The notes below the pieces were generated by a model. That model saw only the letters and a program-made list of their open reading frames with translations. It made no database searches and was not told where the DNA came from. Both the position numbers and the translations under genes were made by a program. From NCBI GenBank assembly GCA_024227975.1, contig JAAETV010000634.1, positions 1 to 24,100 on the forward strand: a DNA stretch of 24,100 nucleotides, given 5' to 3'. The DNA is from Actinomycetes bacterium (GTDB taxonomy: Bacteria; Actinomycetota; Acidimicrobiia; Acidimicrobiales; SZUA-35). Numbering within the stretch: the stretch's first letter is position 1; every line of letters starts with the position of its first letter. Below are positions 8,201 to 15,645 of the stretch, piece after piece.

Positions 8201-8944
8201 TCAGGTCGTCTCTACGATGTCGGCCCGAAACTCCAAGAGGAGGGCAGCCGTCACCCCGTCGATGATGCCGGTACTGACCAGATCCTGGGACTGTTGGAAG
8301 TTCCGGATCCAAGTCTCGGTCTCACTGCCATAGTCCCCGTCAGCCCCGAACTGGGGGAGGGCCTGGGCATTCCAGTTGAGCAGAGCGCTCTGGAACTTCC
8401 TGACGGCCTCGCCGACATCACCGGGTTTCACACTCATAGGGTCCTCCGTATCAACGAGGATGGCGAGACGATTGATCTCGCTGATCTGGGCGTACAGGTT
8501 GTGTCCTGGGCAGGCGGTCGCTCGGACGTCGCGATGACCACCGCTGAGTTGGGACGGCCACCAGCCTCGACCATGACCGTGTCGAACCAGCTGGGCCACC
8601 GTGACCACGAGACCTGCTGGCAGGGCGCTCACCTCGAAGTTGCCCAGTACGCAGATTCCATGGGAGCTCGAGTTGTGGCCGAAGGTGTGTCCACCGCGGA
8701 TACCAGCGCCCCGTCCCTCGTACACCGTCCCGTCCGCAGGATCGATCAGGAACGAATAGGCAATGTCGGACCAACCCTTGTTGTCCATGTGGAAGTCCTG
8801 GATCGAGCGGACACCGGCTGCCCCGACCTCGGGCCCAGCGCTGTGATGGAGCCAGAGCTCGATGCTGGGGGTGGAGATGGTCGCCACCTCGCGTGGCGGT
8901 CGCGCTCCCCAGTCGGCTCTTGCCACGATCTGCAACACCAGCAT
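8201..8944 (-). CDS. N-acetylmuramoyl-L-alanine amidase (PGRP/Amidase_2) with peptidoglycan-binding domain
   Basis: A 247-residue peptidoglycan hydrolase that would cut the MurNAc-L-Ala bond. The PGRP/Amidase_2 domain (about 5-160) begins RADWGARPP. Its zinc ligands match T7 lysozyme: H33 (in LWLHHSAG), H137 and C145 (in GGHRDVRATACPG), with Y63 for the active-site tyrosine. A PG_binding_1 domain follows at about 173-240 (FGADGDYGSET...IRNFQQSQ). In frame there is no signal peptide or membrane segment, so as written it looks like a phage-type lysin or a cytoplasmic protein. Directly upstream, a hydrophobic N-terminal-like stretch is open one frame away (see findings), so an export signal may have been lost by a one-base change. 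AAGGGGGA abuts the ATG, so the true start is uncertain. Confidence 0.88.
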   Translation of the reverse strand: MLVLQIVARADWGARPPREVATISTPSIELWLHHSAGPEVGAAGVRSIQDFHMDNKGWSDIAYSFLIDPADGTVYEGRGAGIRGGHTFGHNSSSHGICVLGNFEVSALPAGLVVTVAQLVRHGHGRGWWPSQLSGGHRDVRATACPGHNLYAQISEINRLAILVDTEDPMSVKPGDVGEAVRKFQSALLNWNAQALPQFGADGDYGSETETWIRNFQQSQDLVSTGIIDGVTAALLLEFRADIVETT

Positions 8945-8947
8945 TCC

Positions 8948-9030
8948 CCCTTGGCCAAGCAGTACTCGTTCGCTACGAGACTAGCGGCTCCGGTCAGGAC
9001 CGGATACAGCACCCAAAGGCCGACGACCAA
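8948..9030 (-). other. Out-of-frame hydrophobic leader upstream of the amidase
   Basis: On the minus strand an ATG at 9030 opens MVVGLWVLYPVLTGAASLVA, which looks like a signal anchor. It runs into the amidase region one frame off. One extra G in the GGGGG run at about 8947-8951 would fuse it to the amidase as one exported protein. A frameshift, a sequencing error and chance are all possible. Confidence 0.25.
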
Positions 9031-9064
9031 CCGGACCCAATGTGATCTCGTCGGCCAACGGGGT

Positions 9065-9070
9065 CAGACT
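9065..9070 (+). promoter_or_regulatory. Weak -10-like box (CAGACT) before the second crotonase
   Basis: CAGACT lies 5 nt before the ATG at 9076. It departs from TANNNT at the first base. The same hexamer lies 6 nt before the aminotransferase GTG at 11081, which is why I record it. Confidence 0.25.
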
Positions 9071-9075
9071 GGGGT

Positions 9076-9867
9076 ATGACCAGCATCATCTATGAGGTGA
9101 CCGACCCGGTCGCCACCATCACCTTGAACCGACCTGAGCGGCTCAACGCCTTCACCAACGAGATGTTGGCCGATCTTCGGTCTGCATTCGACGCGGCGGC
9201 CGTCGACCCAGATGTGGTGGGGATTGTCGTGACCGGTGCCGGGCGTGGTTTCTGTGCCGGGCTAGACGCTGAGGCGCTGAAGGCAATTGCGGGGTCGGGT
9301 CGGGTAGCTGACCCACCAGCCGGCCAGCGCAAGGGCTTGTTCTCCTATCTGCCATCAATCCCCAAGCCCATCATCGCCGCCGTCAATGGGGTGGCCGCAG
9401 GTGGTGGCTATGTGTTGGCAACGATGGCCGATATCAGATTCGGCAACGCCGAGACTCGCTTCACCACGGTGTTCTCCAAGCGTGGGCTCATCGGTGAGCA
9501 TGGGGTGACTTGGACCACACCGCGTCTGGTCGGCACCGGACGGGCCCTCGACCTGCTGTGGACCTCGCGCATGGTCGAAGCCGAAGAAGCTCACCGGATC
9601 GGTCTGCTGGAGTATCTCGTCGACGGTGATCCCGTTGCCGCCGCCCAGGACTATGTGCGGACCCTGGCCGGAACGGTTTCCCCCCTGACCATGGCCGACA
9701 ACAAGCGCATGGTCTGGGAGCACGCCGGCATGCACCTCGACCAGTCGCTCGACAACATGTGGGAGACACTACGGGTCCAATTCGGCCGACCAGATGTGGC
9801 TGAAGGTGCAAGCGCCTTCCTCGAGCGGCGTCCACCCGAGTTCCCCCGATTGGACCAGGCCGACTAG
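9076..9867 (+). CDS. Enoyl-CoA hydratase/isomerase family protein
   Basis: A 263-residue crotonase-fold protein, complete from MTSIIYEVTDPVATITLNRP. Oxyanion-hole segments: GAGRGFCAGLD (about 54-64) and NGVAAGGGYVLATMAD (104-119). The two hydratase glutamates are replaced (V112 and F133 by eye alignment). E141 in RGLIGEHGVTW stands where PaaG-type isomerases carry their acid. The subtype therefore differs from the other two crotonases here; hydratase, isomerase or another acyl-CoA reaction are all open. No strong ribosome-binding site precedes it; a CAGACT box lies 5 nt upstream. Its last five codons and stop lie inside a direct repeat whose second copy starts 70 bp on. Confidence 0.92.
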   Translation: MTSIIYEVTDPVATITLNRPERLNAFTNEMLADLRSAFDAAAVDPDVVGIVVTGAGRGFCAGLDAEALKAIAGSGRVADPPAGQRKGLFSYLPSIPKPIIAAVNGVAAGGGYVLATMADIRFGNAETRFTTVFSKRGLIGEHGVTWTTPRLVGTGRALDLLWTSRMVEAEEAHRIGLLEYLVDGDPVAAAQDYVRTLAGTVSPLTMADNKRMVWEHAGMHLDQSLDNMWETLRVQFGRPDVAEGASAFLERRPPEFPRLDQAD

Positions 9868-9979
9868 CACCACCCAAGGGGTCTAGTGGATAAGGACCGA
9901 TCGGTTTGCTCATTCGCCTTCTGACCAGGCCCACTAGCACCACCCAAGGGGTCATAGCGGATGGGACCGCTCGGGTTGC
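9853..9979. repeat. Direct repeat (two 57-bp copies, 70-bp period) covering the crotonase 3' end
   Basis: Copy 1 is 9853-9909 and includes the last five codons and TAG stop of the crotonase. Copy 2 is 9923-9979. Thirty of the first 31 positions are identical (GACCAGGCC, then ACTAGCACCACCCAAGGGGT), and the rest is diverged but alignable. Copy 2 lies outside any gene, so it looks like a duplicated gene end. Confidence 0.85.
9863..9887 (+). terminator. Hairpin at the stop codon of the second crotonase
   Basis: ACTAG, a bulged C and ACC pair with GGT-CTAGT, giving an 8-bp stem that contains the stop codon itself. No run of T follows, so it is a weak terminator candidate and may instead protect the mRNA end. 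In repeat copy 2 the right arm has decayed (CATAG). Confidence 0.35.
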
Positions 9980-10000
9980 GGCAACCCTCGAGGGTTGCCG
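9979..10000. promoter_or_regulatory. 22-bp perfect palindrome upstream of the alpha/beta hydrolase
   Basis: The half-site CGGCAACCCTC is followed at once by its exact reverse complement, with no spacer. It lies about 97 bp before the alpha/beta hydrolase start. A further GGGTTGC at 9973-9979 and another at 10037-10043 can pair with the GCAACCC arm, so RNA from this stretch could fold in alternative ways. It may be an operator for a dimeric regulator, or a terminator or attenuator. Confidence 0.6.
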
Positions 10001-10084
10001 GCATCGGTCTACCGGGTCGGTGTCCGGCATCCCTTCGGGTTGCCTATCGGCACACCTCCAAACTCCCTACCAAGCGGGTTGAAC

Positions 10085-10090
10085 TAGCAT
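10085..10090 (+). promoter_or_regulatory. Candidate -10 box (TAGCAT) for leaderless alpha/beta hydrolase transcription
   Basis: TAGCAT ends 6 nt before the ATG at 10097. There is no Shine-Dalgarno sequence. It is the same layout as at the crotonase at 6433 and the acetyltransferase at 16319. Confidence 0.5.
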
Positions 10091-10096
10091 CCTGAG

Positions 10097-10993
10097 ATGA
10101 CGAGTGAATACCAACGCCTACGAATCCCAGTGGCCGGAGGGTCGATCAGTTGCGGCCGGTGGGGTAGCGGCGAGCAGATCATCATTGCTTCCCACGGCAT
10201 CACGGCGAATCACCTGTCGTGGCAACGGGTGGGCCAGTTCGTCGATAAGCGGAGCGGGGGAGGGGTGAGCCTGGTCGCCGTGGACCATCGGGGGCGAGGT
10301 GGGAGTGCAGACACCCCGGGGCCATACGGTCTGGCCACTCACGCTGATGACCTGATGGGGGTCGTCGATCACTTCGGGCTCAAATCGACCGTGCTGACCG
10401 GCCATTCGATGGGAGCGTTCGTGGTCGCGGTTGCTGCCGAGCGCCATCCCCACCGGGTCGACCGTCTCGTCCTGGTCGACGGTGGTCTACCGATACCTTT
10501 CGATCTCCCCCCAGACGCAGACGTCGAGGCCATCATCCAGTCCGTCATCGGGCCCGCCCTCGACCGGCTTGATCAGCGTTGGCCAGACGAGGAGGCCTAT
10601 GTCGACTTCTTCCGGGGCCACCCTGCCTTCCAACCACCGAACACCTGGACCGAGACCGTCGAGGCCTATGTCCGCTATGACGCCATTCCCACCGCCGAGG
10701 GGGAGATCCGCTCCAGCGCCGTCAAGGAGGCGGTGTTGGTGGATGGCGGGGCCGCCATTGTCGACCCAGAGTCAGCCTCCGCCCTCGAGCGATTGACCAC
10801 GTCGTCCACCCTCTTGTGGGCCCCGAGGGGCATTCTCGATCAAGTACCTGGCTTGTACACCAAGGCTCTGATCGACAACGCCGTCGATCGCCTGGCCCAC
10901 CTCGATGCCCGCCTGATCGCCGACACGAACCACTACACCATCGCCATCGGTGAAGAAGGCGCAGGGGCAATAGCCGACGCCCTACTCAACTAG
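10097..10993 (+). CDS. Alpha/beta hydrolase
   Basis: A 298-residue alpha/beta-hydrolase-fold enzyme, probably an esterase, lactonase or related hydrolase. The oxyanion segment is SHGITANHLSW (32-42). VAVDHRGRGGS precedes the nucleophile elbow GHSMGA with S104. The likely acid is D248 (GILDQ) and the base H279 (NHYTI). No signal peptide is present, so it is cytoplasmic. The catalytic triad looks intact and the length is normal. It stands alone between a crotonase and an aminotransferase on the same strand, with 87 bp to the latter. The substrate is not inferable. The start is supported by a TAGCAT box 6 nt upstream. Confidence 0.92.
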   Translation: MTSEYQRLRIPVAGGSISCGRWGSGEQIIIASHGITANHLSWQRVGQFVDKRSGGGVSLVAVDHRGRGGSADTPGPYGLATHADDLMGVVDHFGLKSTVLTGHSMGAFVVAVAAERHPHRVDRLVLVDGGLPIPFDLPPDADVEAIIQSVIGPALDRLDQRWPDEEAYVDFFRGHPAFQPPNTWTETVEAYVRYDAIPTAEGEIRSSAVKEAVLVDGGAAIVDPESASALERLTTSSTLLWAPRGILDQVPGLYTKALIDNAVDRLAHLDARLIADTNHYTIAIGEEGAGAIADALLN

Positions 10994-11080
10994 GGTGCGG
11001 AGCCAGATCGACGGCGTCGATCGAGACGGGCCGCGCCCTCCGTCTCGCCGCAGCCAACCTCGAGGGAGCAGACTGGGCCG

Positions 11081-12355
11081 GTGAAGGATCTTCTCGAACG
11101 GCATCGACAAGTGATGGGGCTCAACGCCCCCCTCTTCTACGACGAACCGATCAAACTGGTTCGGGGAGAGGGGGTGTGGCTGTTCGATGATGAGGGCAAT
11201 CGGTACCTCGACCTCTACAACAATGTGCCATGTGTCGGCCATGCCAACCCGAGAGTCGTCGAGGCCATGGGCCGCCAAGCGTCCAAGCTGAACGTCCACA
11301 GTCGCTATCTCAGCGAGGGAGTCATCGCCTACGCCGAACGGCTCACGGGCCTCCTCCACGACGACCTCACCTCTGTGGTGTTCACCTGCACCGGCACGGA
11401 GGCCAACGAGGTCGCCATCATGATGGCCCGGGCCGCTACCGGCCGGCGCGGCATCATCGGCACCGATGCCGGCTACCACGGCAACAGTGCCGAGGTCTCC
11501 AAGCTGACCCGACTCCCAGCGGGAACCCGTCGTTCCAACATGCGCTCGATCCCGACCCCTCAGACCTTCCGACCTCTCCAATCGGGCCTGAGCGACGATG
11601 AGCTGTGTGAACGCTACCTCGACGAGCTGCGCCGCCAGATCAACGCCTTTGACGAAGACGGTGTCGGCTTCGCTGGTCTTCTCATGTGTTCCATCCTGGC
11701 CAACGAGGGGCTGCCTTCGGTCCCGGGACCCTTCTTCGCTCGGGCTGCTGAGATCGTCCGAGATGCCGGCGGTTTGCTGATCGCCGACGAGGTACAGGCC
11801 GGCTTCGCCCGCAGCGGCTCCTGGTGGGGCTATGAAACCAGTGGCTTCAGGCCGGACATCGTCTCGCTCGGCAAGCCGATGGGCAACGGGCTGCCCCTGG
11901 CCGGGGTGGTGGCCAGCCACGACATCGTGTCCGGGTTCCGAGCCAACCGTTTCTATTTCAACACCTTCGCCGCCAGCCCACTCCAAGCTGCTGTCGGTGA
12001 TGCCGTCATCACCGAAATCGAGACCCGGGGCCTGGTCGATCAGGTGGGGAGGGTCGGCGAAACGTTGCGTCAAGGGTTGGGCCAGCTCCAGTCAGATCAT
12101 CCGGCCATGGGCGAGGTGCGGGGTCATGGCCTGTTCATCGGGATCGACTGGGTCACCCCCGGGACAACGGATCCTGACGCGGTCGGGGCGGCTGCCGTCG
12201 TCGAAGCCATGAAGAGTCGCCACATGTTGATGGGAAGGGCTGGCCAACACGGGAATGTGTTGAAGGTCCGACCCCCGATCGTGTTCGACGATGAACACGC
12301 CAACCTCTTCCTGGCCACACTGGCTGACGCCGTCGGTTCAGGCGAACGTCCCTAG
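11081..12355 (+). CDS. Class-III PLP-dependent aminotransferase / phospho-lyase family protein
   Basis: A 424-residue fold-type I PLP enzyme of aminotransferase class III. Motifs: cofactor-phosphate loop CTGTEANE (103-110), LLIADEVQAGF with D236 pairing the pyridine nitrogen, and the Schiff-base lysine K265 in SLGKPMGNGLPLAGVV. It starts at GTG and the upstream spacing is poor (GGGAG about 12 nt away; CAGACT 6 nt away), so the start is not certain. Members of this class include transaminases but also the AGXT2L phospho-lyases, which eliminate phosphate and ammonia from phosphoethanolamine or phosphohydroxylysine. A kinase gene of the matching type follows after 15 bp, so I lean to phospho-lyase. 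Transaminase remains possible. Confidence 0.92.
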   Translation: MKDLLERHRQVMGLNAPLFYDEPIKLVRGEGVWLFDDEGNRYLDLYNNVPCVGHANPRVVEAMGRQASKLNVHSRYLSEGVIAYAERLTGLLHDDLTSVVFTCTGTEANEVAIMMARAATGRRGIIGTDAGYHGNSAEVSKLTRLPAGTRRSNMRSIPTPQTFRPLQSGLSDDELCERYLDELRRQINAFDEDGVGFAGLLMCSILANEGLPSVPGPFFARAAEIVRDAGGLLIADEVQAGFARSGSWWGYETSGFRPDIVSLGKPMGNGLPLAGVVASHDIVSGFRANRFYFNTFAASPLQAAVGDAVITEIETRGLVDQVGRVGETLRQGLGQLQSDHPAMGEVRGHGLFIGIDWVTPGTTDPDAVGAAAVVEAMKSRHMLMGRAGQHGNVLKVRPPIVFDDEHANLFLATLADAVGSGERP

Positions 12356-12370
12356 AGCAGAAATGAGCCC

Positions 12371-13342
12371 ATGAGCACCCATGAGGAATTGATGGCAGGG
12401 GCGGTAGCGGCCGCCGGGCTGTGGGATCTCGACGTCGAGGAGGTAGACCTCCTGTCCTTTTCAGAGAACGCCGTGTTCGCTGTGGACACCACCGACCAGG
12501 GCCGGGTGATCCTGCGTCTCCATCGCCCCGGCTACAACACGATGGCCCAGATGGAATCGGAGCTGGTCTGGGTCGACTCGCTCCGCGACGCCGGCATCGA
12601 CACGCCGACTTCTCTTCGTAGCGCGAGGGGCAACGGCTATGAGATGGTTCCGGTCGGTGAGGAGACACGAGTAGCCGGGGTGATCGAGTGGATCGATGGG
12701 GTACGGCTGGAGGAGATCCTCGGTCAGGACCCCTCATCGGTTGGGCGCCACTTCCACAAGCTCGGAACCATCATGGCCGCAATACGATCCCACGGCGAGG
12801 TCTGGGACACACCCCCTGGCTTCGATCGACGGCGCTGGGATGCCGACGGCCTCGTCGGCCTCGACCCCTTATGGGGAAGGTTCTGGGAGGTGGCGGAGCT
12901 GGAACCTTCGGAGCGGAGGCTCTTCACCCAAGCCCGTCATGTCCTCCATCGTCGTCTCAGTACCTTGCCTGCGGACCGGTCCATGTTCGGGCTGATCCAC
13001 GCCGACCTTCATCTCAACAATGTTCTGGCCAGCGAGGATCGCCTGGTGGTCATCGACTTCGACGATGCAGGGTTCTCCTGGTACCTCTATGAGCTCGCCG
13101 TTGCCCTTGCACCCGGTCTCGGTGAGCCCTGGTTCGACGAAGCGGCTGATGCCCTCGTCGACGGGTACCGGTCCGTCCATCCCCTGAGCGACGAGGAACT
13201 AGCCTTCTTGCCCGCCTTCATCACCATCCGGGAGCTGATCACTGTCAGCTGGCTTGCTGCCCGACCCGAGCTAGGCAAGCAACACTTCCTCCGATGGGTC
13301 ATCGACCGCGCAGTGGAACAGACGAAGCGCCACCTAGCCTGA
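12371..13342 (+). CDS. APH-family kinase (phosphotransferase), HYKK/homoserine-kinase-like
   Basis: A 323-residue small-molecule kinase of the aminoglycoside phosphotransferase/choline kinase family. The N-lobe shows FSENAVFAV (30-38) and VILRLHRPG. The C-lobe carries the catalytic motif H210-A-D212 with N217 (LIHADLHLNN) and the Mg-binding D229 (VVIDFDDAG). It follows the class-III PLP enzyme by 15 bp and is surely co-transcribed. In animals hydroxylysine kinase works with an AGXT2L phospho-lyase, and bacterial fusions of the two domains are known. Phosphorylation of an amino alcohol or hydroxy-amino acid is therefore a reasonable hypothesis; antibiotic resistance is unlikely in this setting. 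Confidence 0.9.
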   Translation: MSTHEELMAGAVAAAGLWDLDVEEVDLLSFSENAVFAVDTTDQGRVILRLHRPGYNTMAQMESELVWVDSLRDAGIDTPTSLRSARGNGYEMVPVGEETRVAGVIEWIDGVRLEEILGQDPSSVGRHFHKLGTIMAAIRSHGEVWDTPPGFDRRRWDADGLVGLDPLWGRFWEVAELEPSERRLFTQARHVLHRRLSTLPADRSMFGLIHADLHLNNVLASEDRLVVIDFDDAGFSWYLYELAVALAPGLGEPWFDEAADALVDGYRSVHPLSDEELAFLPAFITIRELITVSWLAARPELGKQHFLRWVIDRAVEQTKRHLA

Positions 13343-13347
13343 GCCGA

Positions 13348-13399
13348 CCAATGGGGCTGTGACGCCGAGGGTCCGGCCCAGGTCGGAGCCCCCTATTGG
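13348..13399. terminator. Candidate bidirectional terminator between convergent genes
   Basis: CCAATGGGGCT at 13348-13358 pairs with AGCCCCCTATTGG at 13387-13399 apart from a two-base bulge. The kinase and gamma-glutamyltransferase-like genes converge here with only 67 bp between their stops. The loop is long (28 nt) and there is no T tract, so confidence is modest. Confidence 0.4.
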
Positions 13400-13409
13400 G
13401 CATTCCGGC

Positions 13410-15041
13410 TCAGGCCGCCAGGGCCATCCCGTCGCCTCCAGGGTCGGCCGCGCCGACCAGGCCACTGGAGGTAGCCGCGATTCCGTGCACCAGGGCGAAG
13501 GCGTAGCTCTGAGGCCAACGAATCACCTCATATCCATCAGCAGCGAGGGTGTCGGAAACCGACCGGGGGATGCGGTTGCAGACATCGATGGCGTTGCTGG
13601 TCGATGAGAAGCGGGGGGCAATGATGGCGTCCAGCATCGGCATCGCGAAGTCGATCGAGTTCAACAACACCTGGGTCACGCCCATTGCGATCTGGGTTCC
13701 GCCGGGAGCACCGACTACCAGCTCGATCTCGCCATCTCGGAAGACCATCGTCGGACACAAGGAACTGAAGCGACGCTTGCCCGCAGCCAACGAACCAGCC
13801 CGACCGGGGCGAGGGTCGAACACACCCATACAGCCGTTGTACATGAATCCCAAGCCGTCGGTAATGACACCCGAAGGCATCCCGAGGGAGTGGGTCATGG
13901 TCACCGCATTGCCATCACCATCGACCGCACAAACATGGGTGGTATCTGGTGGCTCACCTTGCATGCGGGCCACTTCAGCCCGCTGGCCGCGGCGAACCTG
14001 GTCGGCCAAGCTCGCTCCATAGTCGGCTGAGAGGAGGCGATCGATGGGAACATCGACGAAGGCGGGGTCACCGACGTAGGCGTCCTTGTCGGCCGTGGTC
14101 CGCTTCATGACCTCGGAAACGGTGCGGACATATTCGACACTGTTGTGGCCCATGGCTGCGAGGTCGAAGTGCTGCAAGGTGTTGAGCATCTCGACCACCA
14201 TGATCCCGCCCCCCGGGGGCTGGTTGGTTGCCACGTCGAGCCCCCGGTAGGTGGTGCGCAGCGGCTCACCCCAAACAGTGCTGTAGTTGGCCAGGTCATC
14301 GCTCGACAGCAGACCACCATTGGCGGCCATGTCGGCCGCGATCTGTTCGGCCATGTCGCCCCGATAGAACACATCGGCTCCTCCGGCTGCGATTCGGCGA
14401 AGGCTCTCGGCCATATCCGGATTGCGGAGAGTCTCTCCTATCGAGTGGAGAGTGCCATCAGGATGGAAGTAGATACGACGGCCGGCGGGAGTATGTCCGA
14501 GACGTTCAACGGCATCGACTCGGCCCATGGTTGCCCCCTCCTGCCACCAGTGATAGGTCGCTGGCCGGATGGCAAACCCCTCCTCGGCCCAACGGATCGC
14601 CGGCGCCACCACATCGGCCCAGGGCAAGGTTCCGTAGCGGGTTTGGGCCTCGTAGTAGGCCAGCAGGGAGCCCGGGGTCGTGATCGACTGGTAGCCAACA
14701 TCATTGACGTTGCCCTCGACCAGGAAACCGAAACCGTCACGGGTTTCGCCAACGATCAGGTGCTCCCACATGTCGGGCCGGGTGGCGGCCGGCGATGTTC
14801 CGTGGAAGTCGACACAGGTATGGACCCCAGCACCGGGGAGGTAGAGCTGGGCGTTGCCAAAGCCTGCGATCCCGCACATCTGGGGATCGACGACGCCGGC
14901 GACCAGGGCACAGGCAATTGCCGCATCGACGGCGTTCCCACCAGCGTGTAGCGCACCGACACCAGCCTCGACCGCCTCCGGCTGGGCCGCCGCCACCATT
15001 CCCGATCCATATCTGCCATTCGCGCTGCTCATAGACCTCAT
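13410..15041 (-). CDS. Gamma-glutamyltransferase-fold Ntn hydrolase with altered substrate pocket
   Basis: A 543-residue homologue of gamma-glutamyltransferase, normally an autoprocessed Ntn hydrolase. The presumed small-subunit nucleophile is T367 in PDTTHV, followed by DGDGNAVTMTHS. SS (426-427) and the oxyanion-side PGG (446-448) are kept. Residues that hold the gamma-glutamyl alpha-amino and carboxyl groups in E. coli GGT are changed by eye alignment: R114 to H80, N411 to G387, Q430 to C404, D433 to V407. It is therefore probably an acylase or amidohydrolase with another substrate. No signal peptide is seen, unlike exported GGTs. Two starts are possible: ATG at 15041, or ATG at 15032, which has GAGGT only 3 nt away. 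A second, different GGT-family gene lies at 21605. Confidence 0.92.
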   Translation of the reverse strand: MRSMSSANGRYGSGMVAAAQPEAVEAGVGALHAGGNAVDAAIACALVAGVVDPQMCGIAGFGNAQLYLPGAGVHTCVDFHGTSPAATRPDMWEHLIVGETRDGFGFLVEGNVNDVGYQSITTPGSLLAYYEAQTRYGTLPWADVVAPAIRWAEEGFAIRPATYHWWQEGATMGRVDAVERLGHTPAGRRIYFHPDGTLHSIGETLRNPDMAESLRRIAAGGADVFYRGDMAEQIAADMAANGGLLSSDDLANYSTVWGEPLRTTYRGLDVATNQPPGGGIMVVEMLNTLQHFDLAAMGHNSVEYVRTVSEVMKRTTADKDAYVGDPAFVDVPIDRLLSADYGASLADQVRRGQRAEVARMQGEPPDTTHVCAVDGDGNAVTMTHSLGMPSGVITDGLGFMYNGCMGVFDPRPGRAGSLAAGKRRFSSLCPTMVFRDGEIELVVGAPGGTQIAMGVTQVLLNSIDFAMPMLDAIIAPRFSSTSNAIDVCNRIPRSVSDTLAADGYEVIRWPQSYAFALVHGIAATSSGLVGAADPGGDGMALAA

Positions 15042-15085
15042 CCTTGCCCAGTCCGCTCAGAAGCACCGCACGGAGTGCCGAGGGT

Positions 15086-15342
15086 TCAACCGCCGATGAA
15101 AGAGAAGCCTCCGTCGACGACCAAGCCATGGCCGGTAATGAGCAACGCCCGCACGAGGAACTCGTCACCAACGGTGCGAGCCGACGACAGCACTCGAGTG
15201 GCCCGAGGACGTTCATCCCGAACGTGGCTCGTACTGCAGAGTCCGTTTCTGCCGCCAGCCCGCCCACGGCCCGGATCTGCCCGACATTGTCGACGAGCAC
15301 GGTTGCCACTGCCACCAACTGGTGGTCCTGATGTGCGGCCAC
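15086..15342 (-). pseudogene. Remnant of a short-chain dehydrogenase/reductase (SDR)
   Basis: On the minus strand one frame reads TVLVDNVGQI, like the SDR segment VLVNNAG, followed by ATFGMNVLGPLECCRRLAP, like the catalytic-Asn region (FxVNVxGP). A second frame then gives LLITGHGLVVDGGFSFIGG and a stop at 15086, which is the standard SDR C-terminus (ITGxxLxVDGG). The N-terminal TGxxxGIG cofactor loop and the YxxxK active site are missing, so about 100 residues were deleted and the frame shifted. No function is expected. It lies just upstream of the GGT-fold gene and may be a dead first member of its operon. Confidence 0.6.
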
Positions 15343-15645
15343 TGGAACCGTGAGCCGACGATGATCTCCAGGCTGTCACGGACCCAGTGACCGCCCTCGG
15401 CCATACGGGGACCAGGCTGATCAGACCGGATACGCGAGCTCAATCACGTCCCTTCGTGGTCTCGATACTTGGCAGAACGTCCGGCAGTCCTGTTGGCGCC
15501 AGTCGAGATGGTCCTCAGGGTTCTAACTCGCAGGCATCCCACGGGGCTGTCGGCCTTGGCCAACGGCCCCGGCGCGGTGTCTGGTTGACCGGCGATTCCG
15601 AGCACCTGGAGTACGCAGAAGTCAGCAGACGTCCGCAGACGTCCG
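15343..15645. other. Stretch without a recognised gene
   Basis: I found no coding frame resembling a family here, including no SDR N-terminus that would complete the adjoining pseudogene. The only structure is a 10-bp tandem repeat (GCAGACGTCC twice at 15625-15644, then GCAG) abutting the hairpin after the next gene. Confidence 0.5.

Noticed and set aside
8294..9079. 261-codon plus-strand open frame over the amidase
   Set aside because: The minus-strand amidase has all catalytic residues; this is its shadow.
10982..12073. 363-codon minus-strand open frame
   Set aside because: Antisense to the class-III PLP enzyme, which has all its motifs on the plus strand.
12371..13342. Aminoglycoside resistance gene
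   Set aside because: It has the APH fold, but its pairing with a class-III PLP enzyme and its homoserine/hydroxylysine-kinase-like motifs point to metabolism.
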